64,000 nt of DNA from Lineus longissimus (GCF_910592395.1 NC_088314.1:3534001-3598000), one strand, 5' to 3'; counted from the first letter of the stretch, positions 46,726 to 61,200 are shown. The notes: generated by a model from the letters alone, not told the origin. Translations and numbers: made by a program.

Positions 46726-49700
46726 ATGAGGAAGATTCGTCTTTGTGAGGAAGACTTTGGGATGTTTGATGATGAGATCTCGCCGTCTTCCTATGAATAC
46801 TTCCTGAAGCATAAAGATGCCTTCAAGAGAATGTGGCAAGATCAGGTATAAAAGAAAATGCTGGCATCGATCAATACAGGATTGTAATGTAGGAAACTCA
46901 AAGCTACATCCTTTAACCTTTATCAGATAAACATGGTGACTATGTTGCAACAAGCGCGAGGACACTCAGTTGGGAGGGCACAGATATTTCCGTCAATGCT
47001 TGCATCCCTCTCCTCCACGGCCTCCTCCAATCTCATAAGGTGTTGTCGTCTTCAATTTCCACCAATTCCCCAGAAGGAAATTACAGAATTACAAATGTGA
47101 CATGCATTGGGACAATTTTCATGCAATGGTATCATATGACAAAAATCCATTTCTGCTTTCCAGGGACGCAAGTTCTGGTCGAGGTTTCTGTTTTGTTTCA
47201 AGACGTTTACTCTGACACATGGCGCTATGAAGGATTTCCCTGCGAAACCTGAGCACTATGAAGGCATAGTGGATGAGCTGTTCAAGTACATTTATGCTGA
47301 GTTTGTCAAAGGTATAGAGTGTGGAAATATTAACAGTACCGGTACATTTATCCTTAAAGTGTTGAAAGTTTGATTCAAAAAACCAGTCTCAGTACCTCGC
47401 TTGGTTACTTCTTTACATGTAGGTCCTCTTTAAGGATGCTTGAAGTATGCTTGTAGCAATATTAAGTTAGAAGGCGCTTTTAAAATCAATGCATTAAATG
47501 TACAATTCTTTTTCTAGGGAAATATAGCCAAGCAAAGAACCTAGTTATGGATGTAGTGGTTGTGGCACAAAGTAGGCATCTGATCCCACATTTAGAATCA
47601 AGATCCTTTGGTAAGTTGGCCTACTGTGTTTTAACTCCTTTGCTGGCCTGAGGCTATTCCATTGTTTGCAAGGGGGAGAAAGGGATACTTCCAGTGACCT
47701 CGTTCTTGATTATTGCATCCATCTTGATTAAATCAATCTCATTTCTCATCAAGCAATGACGTTGTCCTCATTTCTTTTAGCCAAGGATCCGTTTTATCAC
47801 AAGGAGACCCGAGAAGTTTATCGCCGCCTGTTTGGACCCCCAGGAGAGAAAGAATCCCTGCTGAAGGTGAGCTTGAGAGAAAAAAAACTAGTATTGAAAT
47901 TATTCACTGGTCGGCTCCAGAAGTTCATGTGGATGCCTAAAAATTTGGATCCTGTATTCACAAGAGCAGAACACAAGAACTGCATTATACAGCTTCATAA
48001 AAAGTGTTACATGTAGACTTTACTTGTTGTCTGCTTGTGATAATCTGAAAGTCATCTTCTTTTTCAGGTTTACTTCTTTCTTTCCCTGTATCTTAAATTT
48101 GGTGGATCTGTAGTGGAGTGTCTGCGGCAGTGGGTAGGAGCAGATTTATGTGCATCAGATGATGACATGTACTTGCATGGACCTAATATGGAAACCTCCA
48201 ATTCACCGCCTGTTGTTAAAAAAACTATTTCAAAACCAGATATTATCAGCATTCTCTCGGAATCTTTTTATTTGAGAGAGGATGGTGAGAAAATGTTTCA
48301 TGCTGAGCTGAATTATGGCGATACCAAGGGCCCGAAATTTATCTTGGAATGGGCGTACGGAGATCCACGTATTTTCGAGAATTCTGAAAATCCACTCTAT
48401 GATAAGGATTGTGACAGGACTGAAGATTGGCGCACGGGTCTGAATAAGTTGATGTATATGAGGTTCTTGATCTTCGCAAAAAATTATTTGAAGAAAACAG
48501 AAACTGAGGCGGAGTCGTATGTCCGAATGATGACCCGAGGACAGGAGGATGTATCTCTGAATGGGATTGATATGAAACCAAAACAGAGAGTGAAGACTGA
48601 GGATTTAAAGGTGAAAGGTTCCAGTGATGTGAAACCGAAGAGTGCAACTGTGCAAAAGAATGCCCAGGTAAAACCAATGGATGGTACGAAGCCAAAAGCT
48701 GCGCCAGTCAATGGTAGAGCTAGCCCGTGTGGTTCGAAGGAATGTCTTCACAGGTCAAATTCTGGTAACTCAGATGGTACAAGGCGAGGATCTCCATCAG
48801 TCATTGTCAAGGAAAGAGAAGGTGAATGCTGTTCTTCAAAGAATTGTGTTTATAGGAAGAAATCGGATGCATCAGTGGGCACAGGTACCTCCGCAGATGC
48901 CACAAAGTGTAGATCACCACCAGTCGTTGTTAAAGGGAGGGAAGGAGAGTGCTGTTCTTCTAAGAACTGTGTTTACCGAACAAAGTCAGATGTGTCGACT
49001 GCCGCTGAGAAGTCACCACTAGGTATGATGGGAAGAAAAGGCATACCAGTTGCCAGTGGTAAAGAAAGTGTAGTACACGCTTCTCTGGGGACAGAACCGC
49101 ATGAGAGTGCTGTGCCAAAAAACCCTGTGGGTAAGTCTCAGTCGGCTGCAGTCCAAGCTGGGACTATGAAGAAGAATGCCTCCACCCAATGTGGGCCAGA
49201 ACCGAAGCAAGTGAAGAAACTTGGAGGAGACAGTGGAAGCAAGGGACCTGACTGTCGTCACAAAGTCGATGCAAGCGGAGACAAACCAGCTGAGAAAGGG
49301 TGTAAACCGAAAGAGTTCAAGTGCACTTGTCCAAAGTCAGCTAAGCCGAATACCAAATCTGGGGATTCTTCCAAGTCCAGTGAAAGAGCTCCATGGGATA
49401 AGGATTACAAGCTGGCCCTTGAGGATATTTGGAAGTTCAAGAATAAAACTGCAAATAAGAAGTCAAAGGGCAAGGGCCTCCAAAGTGATCTTCCAAATCC
49501 GCATGAAATTTCTTACGAAGAGGAAATGTCTTTGTTGGAGTTGTGTGAAAAGGCAAAATTTGAAGAGTATGCACTAGATAAGTCCATGCGTAGTTTACTG
49601 CCAGATAAGCTTGTGCCAGACGACTTCAAAATCGTCCACGCTGAGTTTTTGCAGTCCAACTCCAAGAAGATTGAGAAGCGTGTGAAACTCATCGCAGTCA

Positions 49701-51299
49701 GTCAGGAGGGCATGAATGGCAAGGACTTGAAACAGCTGACGTATACAATATCATTTCCCAAGCTTAAATTTGGCGCTAAACCATCTCAGCCAGAGGTTCG
49801 GGTTGATGGAGGCATAATGACCATTTCTGGACCTCGAGATGATGGTGATAAAGATGGTGATTTTGATGATCTGGATATGGCATCTGCAACCGTTGAAGTC
49901 AAACCACATGTGAAACCGGAAGCAACAGAGAAAAAAGGTTTGTGTAATTAAAATGAAATACTGAAATTTGTGAAGCCATGAGCCATTTTCAGCACTGTTA
50001 GTGTCGGCTTTAGTAAAGAACAGGCAAAGAAAGGAGCAGATCTGCAAATGTAAGATTAAAAATATTGGTGTATGTGTATGAAGTCGTTACTTTTATGAAA
50101 AGAGTGCCAAGTATTTGTAATTCGACTCAAAGCCCTGCCAAGTACTTGCTGTATCATATCATTCAAAAAAAACTTTGGTGTGTGGCAAAGTTACAGTGGA
50201 ACGATACCATAACTACAGTATAAATGTAAGGTGAGCTTATACATGTATTTTTGGTTTTATGTTGAGATTATTCACTGCAGATCTGAAACCAGCAAGCAAG
50301 ACTTTCCCCACTGCAAAGAAGACTTCTGCGAAAATGAAAGAAAAGTTCGAATATCCAGAGAAATTCTACATTGATGGCGGGAGTATGCATGATGTGCCCA
50401 TGGACGATGGTTTTGACTTTGAAGGGGCGACTGGCGGGGACTTTGTGATCAATGAGATGGTTCATGTTGGAAAAAATTGTCGGATCTGCACCACGTGCTT
50501 GAGACCTGAACCAAAACCGAAGACTTACAAGAAATGCCAGAAGTAAGTGAATTTTCAAACCAAGTGCCAGGAAAGAACATTGTGATTTAGAGTCATGGTT
50601 CTAGCCACAATAAAGTCTCGCTTATTTTAGTAATTGATAATGCAGCTTTACCAGACTGTTCATATACTAGAATGGGTTCAAAACTAAAGATAATCTCAGC
50701 TCTTAAATGTTATGAATCTTATACCTTGGTCTCGGTTTTTTGGTCGATGTAGAAATGAGCCCAGATTTTCATCATTCCAGCTCTAGTCAAACCATGATCA
50801 GTTCTTAGTGTAAAGTATGTCTCTCTTGTGTAATAAGAGTTCTATATGTCCGTTACGAGTCTTTTCCATTGTTTCAGGTGCAAAGACCTGAATGTGAGTA
50901 AGCCAAGGTACTACTGTGGTCGTGAATGTCAAGGTACGTATTAAGCGGGTGTGTACAGTCACAAATTGGAGATACATGTAGGTGTACGATGTCTGTGGTG
51001 GTCTTTTAAACTTGGAAGCCAACTTGGAATAGTTCAGGTTGCGGTGTTCAAAACCACACAGACAGAGATTGCCAGAATAACAGACAGATCTTTCCTCTCC
51101 AAGGCATTGAGAAGATGGCACTGTGATTGGGCAGTGGCTAACTCTACAGAGTTTCAGGTCTGCAAGTCCTCTACCCATTCCAGTGTCGAAGTGGAATGTA
51201 CTTGATTCATGTTCTTGGAATTCATTTTCAATTTCATTTGCAGCTATCGATTGGCGAGATCGTCACAAGAGGGAGCACCGGGAAGGATTGCTTATCTAA
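46726..51299 (+). CDS. MYND zinc-finger protein, 8 coding exons, 896 aa
   Basis: Exons: 46726-46845, 47164-47311, 47518-47610, 47781-47866, 48068-49937, 50281-50542, 50878-50933, 51244-51299; phases agree and the total is 2,691 nt. The start is ATG 46726 (MRKIRLCEEDFGMF), just after a probable 5' UTR splice acceptor. Residues 1-~265 look globular and helical (GRKFWSRFLFCFKTF, HYEGIVDELFKYIYAEFVKG). The middle is Lys/Ser-rich with a Cys-containing repeat. The C-terminus (~838-893) is a MYND finger: CTTC, CQKC, YYCGRECQ, DWRDRHKREH, with His rather than Cys as the last ligand. MYND fingers bind proline-rich peptides and occur in transcriptional regulators and cilia-assembly factors. The rest matches no family I can name. 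Confidence 0.85.
48715..49000 (+). repeat. Cys-containing protein repeat in the MYND gene
   Basis: Two near-identical units with GECCSSKNCVYR(K/T)KSD (about 48820-48870 and 48945-48995) and a diverged earlier one (PCGSKECLHRSNS) alternate with SP(S/P)V(I/V)VK-REGE. Pairs of cysteines spaced C-C-x4-C could chelate metal or form disulfides. The unit is about 125 bp. Confidence 0.8.
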
Positions 51300-52264
51300 A
51301 ATGACGACAAATCAAAGGAATTCGGTAACCTGCAAGAAAAGGGACTATCGATGTCGCAAAATACCCTCGGCCAGATCTTTTTATGTTGTTAGAAAATGTG
51401 GACGATTGCCAGTGTACCTCTAGTGAATGTGTTCTCTCAATCTCTGCTTGTCTCATTTTACAAATTTTGGGAATCTCCTTTAGAATATAAATGCCAATTT
51501 CACAGTATCTGCATGCACTAGGATATTTTCTGGTGCAGGAAACTATTTTATGTGTTCTGCTTCCTAGCATGGTCTTTAACAGTATTATTGTAGCTTAGAA
51601 TTCACCAGCATTTGATTTCTATTGAACCTTTGAGTTATACATTATACATGTATGGTCACTGCAAGATGGCCATTTCCATTGTGGCAGGAACCGCACGTGA
51701 TGAGATTGAAGTTTCTTTAACTTTCTGTTTCTAGTGCCATTTTGAAGCATTTTAAGCATATCAAGTATTTTGTAGTTAAATAAGAGTATTGTATTCTATA
51801 GTTGTAGCAGTATTCTAAAACAGTCCAGACACAAGGAACATAAAATAAGCAGACTTGTACAGCAATGAAAGATAGCAGTCACTCCGAAACCTCTTCCAGA
51901 CACCAATTCAGTTTGTTCGACTATTGTCTATTCAATTGTTCTTCTTCGATAGTTTGTGTGACCTTTTGTGAGTAGATGTTTTTCTAATGGAGACTATTAC
52001 TGTAAAGTTTGCCAGGGGCTGTTGCGACTTTCAAGATGGCGGGACTGTTTATTATTAGGGACTGCTTTATGTTTCGGGCAGTCTCATTAGCTCTCAACTT
52101 GAGTTAAAACATGAGAAGTCTTCTGTAAGGAATGGACAATTCTCGTTTTGTATTTACATGTACCTCAATTTTATTTTTACTGTCATCTTAAATACATCTT
52201 GATGAATAAACAGGTGTAATTCAAAGACATATGTTGTATATCACATTCTGCTACAGACCCCACG
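51300..52264. other. convergent 3' ends of the MYND and THNSL1 genes
   Basis: Plus-strand AATAAA at 52205-52210 would end the MYND mRNA near 52.23 kb. The minus-strand AATAAA (plus TTTATT, 52170-52175) would end the THNSL1 mRNA near 52.15 kb. If both are used, the mature 3' UTRs overlap by roughly 80 bp. No other gene is seen. Confidence 0.45.
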
Positions 52265-55200
52265 TCATTGCTTGTCGGCAAAACTGATCAACTCCTTCAA
52301 AATTTCCCCTTTCATTGGGGAGCACATTGTCTTGTGGACTCTCTCCCTGAGCAAGGTCTCCTTTAGCCTTCTGTGCATGATTGGCTTGCCCCCAATCTGT
52401 TCCAAAGTGTCCAGCATCTCTGATGGGCTACCTTCAGTGGATGCCCCTAATGACTTCAGTACATCCGGGGCAAATTTGGCATAATGAGCCGTAGCTGCGA
52501 TGACTAGAGGTATGTCTCCCTGATTGTGACGACCTGCAACTGTCTTGGCGACGGCCGTGTGAGGATCAAGAAGCATACCTGTAATGGGAAGAGAAATGCT
52601 CTATCACAAATAGGAGGTGAACAATTCCCAATTTGCAGCTTGGCAAACATTTCACAGTATCTGGAGCTGCTACAGCTGCAAGGTTTTGGAACAATACTTG
52701 GTTCCTCTACAAAAGATGAAATTTCATCAACAAAATAGTGTCAAGTTCACACACAGTTGCCAACATTCCAATTGTTTACTGTGCTTTCTGCATCCACTTG
52801 GGTCTACTCTATCAATTTAATCCATTTTGGATTGAGAAATAAGGTACCCCTGGTCATACCTGTTTCCTCAAAAGTGCTTCTGATAGTCTTTGAACAATCG
52901 TCTTCCGAGCACCAATCTGCTACAACATCTTGTTGAAGTTCCTGAAAAAACTGGAGAAAGAGAGAAATTGGCAAGTTCGTCTTCAACCTTCGTCACAATT
53001 TCAACCTGCAGGAGATGATGGCTTATCAATGTGAGAATCATACATGGCAGTGGACGTAGCTACAATGTATGTCCCATAGCTTGAATTGCCGCTTAATCCA
53101 ATGGCCCGATTAAAGTCCAACAGCAGAGAGTGTGCACCATACATTGGTTACGTCAAAACCAATCTAGTGGAGTTGAATGTGCACTCACACAGCAGTTTAG
53201 GACACATTCATCCTTGCAGTATTTCAGAGCAATAGGTGGGACACTGCCAGTTCAACAGTAGGCCTCTGCGCAAAGATGAGACAAGTTTGAATGATTTCGA
53301 AACCTTCTCCCTATGACAATGGTTCCACAGTCCGAGGGGATCCTCAGGATTTCGCAGAGACAAACATTCATTAGATTGTGTTTACCTGTTCAGACACCTG
53401 GAAGAATTTCTTCTCTCCTAATGCAGAGTAATACGCGTCCACATTCTGATGCCAGCCACCAGACTTGTGGAACAAGAACCTTTCCAAGTTGGATGACTTG
53501 AGAATGTCGATGGCTGGAGACATTGTGACTTTGAGGTTGCGGGATCGGAGGTCATAACAACCAGTTTGGAAGAACTCGGTCAAGATGTTGTTCTTATTTG
53601 AAGCTAGAATCAATCGCCGGATGGGTAGTCCCATTTTCTGTCAAAATAGATATTTAGTTTTATAACTAAGCTAAGAACATCAACAAGACAGTTAAAAGAC
53701 AATCTCAACCTTTTGTTATGAAACAACCAAGTTAGCATGTACAATTTATCCTATGATGAACTGAAACTGATAAATTATTGTCCTAAATGTACCTGCCTTA
53801 CATACAAGTGGTCATTTGAGTACAAGTAGAGGTCAAATGATGGTCCTCAGTATAGACAGTTGGAAGCTAGGTTGTCCCTGGAATGAAGTACAGACAATGC
53901 AATGTCACATCTCAGGTCGAATGAATTACAGGCAAACTCACCTTGGCATAGTAGGCAGACAGAATATTCCCAAAGTTTCCTGTTGGAATACAAAGGTCAA
54001 TTTTATCGTCCATTGCGACCACTCCCTGCTTGACCAGATCAATGTACGATGAGACATGGTAGACAACCTGTGGTAGGAGACGTCCCCAATTGATAGAATT
54101 GGCTGCACTCAGCTTCGTGTTGAAGTTGGTCAATAGTTTGTTATTTATGGTGTTGTCATTGAAGATATCTTTGATAGTTGTTTGGCAAAAGTCGAAATCA
54201 CTTTGGACACCTAGAAATAGAGGGAGTATTTGGCTTTAGTGAGAACAGTTCGCATGTTGCTCGACATTTTAAACCTTCCTGAAAAAGATGAAATAACTGT
54301 TAAGATGAATTGGGGTGAAAATGTATTCCTTTTTTAATTAAAATTGATCATTAATATTTGCAACTTGTTCTTGCAATGTGTGTCATTGATACTGATTGTA
54401 AAATGTATTGATTTTGGTTTTGAAATCCCAGGGTGAAATTGTACATTGATTTTATTGTATTTGTTGAATGAATTAACAGAAAGTGAGCACCAAAACATAG
54501 TGTTTATCACAAAAAGAATGGTAAAATACTTCTTAGCCCAGAGCATCTCACCATGTGACATTTGTGACTGCATTCACACTCCATGCAGTTGACTCTGTCA
54601 CCGGAGTAGCACTGAAACTGTCTGATCAATCTATCCATCTCTCCCCGGAGACTGTTACAGCTTCCCCGTACGTCTATATTAAGCCAATCAATATTGTATC
54701 TGTCTAATAATAGATCCATTATGGATGGCGGTACAAGTGTCACCAAGGTGAGAGTCTGACCAGAAAGAATTGTGGTTTAACGCAATAACACATTTTTTGA
54801 GAGGGTGGATCTGATCAGTTACACAACGCCATGGATCGGGAAACAAGGTGAGCATAAATTTCTGGATATTCTTTAGGTATTTATCAAGTCAGACGTCTTT
54901 GTCTGACAGGTGTCGATTTGATGTATGGTTGTAAAACATTATTGATTGCGTTGCATTGGCAGTATCCATGTGATGTATCCGGACACTGATGTGACTCCAA
55001 CCCACTAATGTAAAATCAAGATTAAAGAACTCCGAGTCTCTTTCCACCAGGAGCAGCTGACATTGTCTCTAGATACCTGCCTGTGCTGCTGATGCTGGTG
55101 AAATTGATTTGTGCACGGTATTGTGTGTGCAGTATTGTGTGCCATACAATGCCAACAGTATCTGCCATTTTCTTCTATTCTGTCTGCTAAAGTGACAGCG

Positions 55201-58200
55201 ATAAAACTGAGGGGGAGAAAGGTCAAGTGTTGTATTTGACAATAGCATAACATCCTGACATAACCAGTGGTTTTCAATAAACAGCAGAACCTCCCTTAGG
55301 AGACACTCCTCTATTAAGGTCACCCTCTGTATTAAGGACACTAGTTTTGGCCCCAAATTGGGTCTTTCAATTCAATTTGACCTCACTTATCAGGACATCT
55401 CTCTATTAAGGACAACACTTGTCAGTCCTGGGGTTGTCCTTGATAGAGAGGTTCTACTGTACTAGCTACTTGAGAGCATTTTGAAGATGCTGCAGCTTCA
55501 TTCCATTCGTTTTCATTGTTTTCCTTTGCAATGACCATCGCAAATGGGTGATTATCTTCGCAAGCAATTAAATCGCTTGTCTAGTTTGTGGGCACTTTAT
55601 ACACAGCTACTCCAGTCTCTAGTATAGCTGTAAATTAATTGATTTTCTAATTATTGTGCAATACACAAGGCACATAACTAAACTTAGCTTTGTAATTGTT
55701 GTTGATATAATAGGTTACACCCTTCCATGTATGTGATCAGGGAAAAATCAAAAGCTTTGTTTGTTTATGTCCTGCAAAAATCAATCAATTTTCAAAGCAA
55801 TTCTTCAAAGCAATTTTGATATGTTGATATTACCAGTAATCAACTGATTGTGTACATCATAAGAGAGCAAAGTCTAACATTTCACAATGTCGATAATGGC
55901 AAACTAGTGGTTTGAGTATATAACAGTCATGTTCAGAGCTTAATAATGACAAAGCCTAAAATCATCCTTTAATTCTCACACAAACATTTGAAGCATATAC
56001 CAATGGAAGGGTGAATTTAATTCCTGTCAGACATGAATACATGACATTTCTCACAGCCTATTGTGGTGTGCTGCAACTCAGCAATAACCTTTTCCTGTAG
56101 ACATAAGTAACAAAATCCACCATTTCTAAAAAAGTTTGCATCATATGATATGTAGCTGGTTTTTTACATATTTTTGTTGTTCATCTGAATATCATCTTAA
56201 CATCTTACTTAAAGGGCTACTGCCTTCTTCAAAAACTGGAAAACTGAACTTGAATTTGAATATGGTTTATCTGATGCAGAGCAATCTTGGACACGACTGA
56301 AAGGGATATAATGTCCTTGTACACTTTCGGATGTCACCCTGTAAAATACTCCACAAAGTAGGTTGTCACTTTACTATCGACAGCAGTCAGTAATTCACCC
56401 CACTCCTCCTTAGCATCTCCATCTAGCGAAAGATTACCTTGAAAAAGGGTAGTTTCAAAGGTTGCCAACTTTAAAAATATATCTTATGATGGAATACGAT
56501 CTTTCAATTACCGCAACACCATAGACCTGAAGACTTCAAAGCTTTGATGTTTTATGTTACAATTGGAATATCAGCTGAGAATAGATAATCCTCATATTTT
56601 TTGGCTAAATCCTCATCGTTTACAACTGAAACATGAATAGTGAGTATAGGGTTTCTCAGAAAAAAACACAAACTTTGAACAGTGCAGAACAAAAAGAATT
56701 TTTATGCATTCAGTATACTTTGCTGGCATCTGGAGCAGTTTTTGGGAGTTTGAATTTCAATGTGGAATTTTATTAAGTGTATTCTAATCTGATTTGTCCT
56801 CTTGCAGTGAATTTTTGATCTAGCTGAGAGACCAAGATACATGGGCTAGAATCTACAAAATGAGGGACTGGCGCCTGGCATTGCTGGTCATCGGTAGGTC
56901 CACACACCCTGGACTCAATATCAATGTGTCATTGTTCCACTCTCCAATTGAAGTGCAGCTTCATGCCACTACAGACCAGTACTTTTGTTCACAGCGACAA
57001 GATGCACGCTATGGACCGAAATGTTGCTCCAATGATATCATATTGCAATGTAACATAACACAGGTTTTAAAACATCATTGTTGCAAGACGCCAGAGAAAG
57101 CCAAAGTCAGCCGAATAACATAGAATAACATCCAGTATAGTGAAGTGGTTTAAGACTGAAATGATGATACGACCTTTAAAGGTCAATAAAACATCTATAA
57201 GCCCTAATTGATAAACAGGCAATTTTTCTAGTTCACATGCCTCCTGTGCAAATATCATGTGACTTCTTTCATAATTTCAGGACTTCAATCTTGCATCTAT
57301 CAATATGCCTGTGGACAGGAGATCGACCTCTTCACCCTGTGTCCATCGCTTATGTCAGGAATCCAAGTGTGTGCTGATAAATATATGCCAGGAAAACAGA
57401 CGCCGATCATGGCCATGTTTGACCCAAAAGCAATTGGAAAAATAGATTTGAATCTGGGAAGTTTTAGAGAAATGTGCAGGTACAGTTTGTTTCAAAAGTT
57501 TTAGAAAAGTTTGTATCATTGAAATTATAGCTTGCCCATGTCCGTGTTATTCCTTAATAGTGTGAGAAACAGGTGCAAGTTTATCTAGCTTTGAGTAGAT
57601 GTTGTTTGCAATAAGGCAAGTTACTGTTAGCCAGTATAGTTTGTTATGAGCGTTCAACTTTAAGGGTGTAATCATCTTCCTATAACCAACGATAGGTCAG
57701 GTGATAGGACAGATGATTTCTGCCTCCATTGCACTGCCAGTTTCAGTAAAATGAAGCACATGTAGTATGTGTATAATGTTCAAAGTGGCTATTCTTACGA
57801 CTAGTCGTAACTTAGGATTTATGCGATTTCAGAGATTAAACTGAGGATCTCGGGATATAAGACTAGTGTAAAGGAAGGGTTAGGGTTAGGGTTGGCGCTA
57901 GGAGTAAGTGTTAGGGTCAGGGTGAGCGTCAGGGTTAGGATTAAGGCCCAAAAAGGTGAAAATGATCGTCGTAAGAATAACCAGTTAGTTTGTATGTAAA
58001 ATGCATTAGGGATCGTCGTAAGAATAGTCGCGGCCTATAATGTTTTCTACCCACCACTCTTTATGTCTTCGTAATAAAAGCACATATTTCATATTGATCT
58101 TTTCAGTACAATGTCAATGATAGACCAAATGGAAAACCACTTCGTGTGTATCAATACAGTCTTGAACATCACCACCTGCCCCGCCCTTGGCCTTGACCTT

Positions 58201-61200
58201 GCAGACTTACTGAACCCCAACATGCTTGGGGCCATGAAAAGATCGTGGAAGTACACGTGCCAACACTTGGAAGGTATTGATTCTAATTATTTGATCATTC
58301 AAAAACACAGAAATGGGCAGATATGGAATACATTATCATGCCCATCCTTTGCACCCTACTCTAGGGGCTAATTGGGTTCGTTTAAGTCTTGTCAGTTTTG
58401 GCGGGTATTTTGGTTGCACTATTCCCCCTTTAAATCTTATGATTCCTACTTTACAGTTCTGGCAAGTGAAGCGGCACAAACGTGTCTGATAGAGACCAAC
58501 AAACAAATGCTGAGATGTATAACAAAAAGGTCACGAGAGAAGAAGCTGAAAGATGCTGTTGAGGAGGCTACAGAAAATAACTCAAATCAACAGGATGTCG
58601 TGAAATTAAATAATTGCATGTAAGTAGACAAAGTAAGGTTTTGGGTCATAGACTGTTTCAACTTCAGTAGAGGTTATCATCTCATGACAATTAGTAGACT
58701 AGAACCTTTTTAAAGGGGCTATTTCAAATGATCAGTTAATAATGATTTTCAAATCTTTCTTTCAGAATGTATAGTTTATCATCAACCTGTTTCAAGAAAG
58801 CATTGGATTTAAAGGGCTGTCCACAGAACATCAGTGACGTCGCCTGGAAGTCGGTCAGTCTAGTGATCCCCACAGCATGTACGACTGGACCTTACGCAAT
58901 CTATAACAAGTTATTTTCTGGGACAAGCGAAAACTCTTCAACCTCAAAAACTGTTAGCATTCTTCCTTTCGTGTTGTTGATATTATATGTTACTTTCCTA
59001 GATTGGACATAAACTCAATGTAGCTATACAGATTACCTAGTTTTTTTATATTTTACCAGGAACCGACAAATTGCTTTGGCGGTGTTCACAGTATTCTTCT
59101 ATCTCCAAGATAAACGTTGTGTTTCTTCAAAAGAAACCAGGAAATCAAATTGAAACTTTCATCATGCAGGCCTAAAATGAAATAAGCTATGGTTCCAGTA
59201 ATCACCAGACTAACACTCATTGACAAGTCGCTACAAATGTACATGTAACTCACTTACCCATGACTTGCACGTTCCTGCCTCTCACTGATGCCATCTGGTG
59301 TTTCTGAATGTCACTGATGCCCTCCTCTGGGTACAGCACCATCAGCTTTGTTGATTCAGGATCTGGAAGGAGTAAATTTAAGAGTTGAGATTATGAAATA
59401 CACCAAATGCATTTGCCTTTGAACTTATTTGCTATTGTCCTGTAGTTTTGTCATGAAGAATTGTTCCAAAAGGTTTTTGTTTTTGACTGGCTTTTCAAAA
59501 ATGACAATCAATCACTGTGCCAGTGCCAATGTTATCACAATTACATTTTAAGTCTTCACATTTTTTCACATTACAAATTTTTTTTTGTAAATTCGTTATG
59601 GTTTATGTTGCGTCCCCATGGTACCATACATTGTACTATGACTTAATAGGTGGATGAAACGAGGAGAGAGGATTGTTGAGTGGCCATGTGCTTTTTCAAG
59701 GCACCAAGTTCCTGTTGTAACTATATATAGCTGTTGTCTTTTCAATATCATATTAAAAAAAGACTAAAAAGGTTTTTCTTTCTTTATCAACTTGGGTATT
59801 GGAATTTCGAAATGAATTTCACAGGGTCGTGATTAGGAAGGAGGGTAAGGAATGAGATTGTCGAAGAGCAGAATTTGACAACAGTTGTGCGTACCTGTGT
59901 GCCTGATGAAGCCATCTAATACTGCACTCCCCGTGTCACCAGAGGTTGCCACCAGTATCAGGTACTTGTGTTTTGGCAGACCGTCACAACAAATTGCCTT
60001 CTGAAAGAACTGTGGCATCAACTGTAAAGCAAAGTCCTTAAAAGATGCTGTTGGACCATGAAAAAGTTCCATGACGTAGATATTATCTTTGAGGTGAATA
60101 GTAGGACAAACTTTGGCACAATCGAAGATGTCTTTGTTATAAGCCGACGACACCATTTGGGAGAGTAACCTCGGATGAAGGTCTTGAGGGGACAGCCATC
60201 TTTCCAAAAGCCTCTGAGCAAGATCCTTGTAACTGAGACCAATTAACCGTGACAATTCCCCACTATGTAAGACTGGTATGTCTCCGCTTGGAACATATAG
60301 TCCGCCATCTTGGGCGAGTCCTTCCCGCACCACGTCTAGGAATGATTTACGTTGTCCTGATGAAACCTCATGCGCCGATCGTGTTGATCTGTATCCATCT
60401 TGTGCCTGGTGTAATTTCAACTCTTTTAGAACTTTCTCTGCTGTCTCTTCAACTGTTTCATCATTTCTAACCAGAATTCTAATGTCGTGGACTCCCTCAT
60501 AGAATTGTTTTCGATACTTCAGAGTATCGCCAATTGGCTGGCCGCTATATTCGCCAACAATTCTTAAATTTTTTAATATCTCAAGACGATCAGTCACAAT
60601 TTTGTCATCGACATCAAGATACACCACTGGCCCTAATGACCTTAAGTGATCCTGTGCTGGCCGGTACATTGGATTTGAACCAGTCAGGGAGACAATATGG
60701 TTGGAAATGTTGAAATTCATGAATGCCTTCCCCTCCGCTTCCACAAATTTCCCATGCCCGACTTCTAGCAACTGAAATAGAAGACAATTTTTATTGTTTA
60801 TAAATTTTGGGATGAAGGTAAATAACAGTTGCTGGTACCACAAGCCATTTCTATGATCCAGTTGATGAACACAGTACTTATTTGTGACTGAATTAAATAC
60901 ACAGAAGAGAAAGCTCGAACAGGGGTTAGTAAATACCTTCTGAGCAACTGGCATATTCCAGTAGGTCTCTAAGAAGTCATTGTCGACATCTACCACCGGC
61001 ATTGCAAGCTTCTTTGACAATATTCTGCCAACCGTTGTCTTCCCAGATCCTGGGCTACCCATCAACACCACATTATCCTGAAGGTAAACAGAAATATGCA
61101 CTAAAGATCTCAACCTACCACCTAATAACAGACTAAATCCAATCAGTTTGTCTGGAGCTTAATAGTCTTGCTGCAAACATTATCATTCATAGTCATTAAA

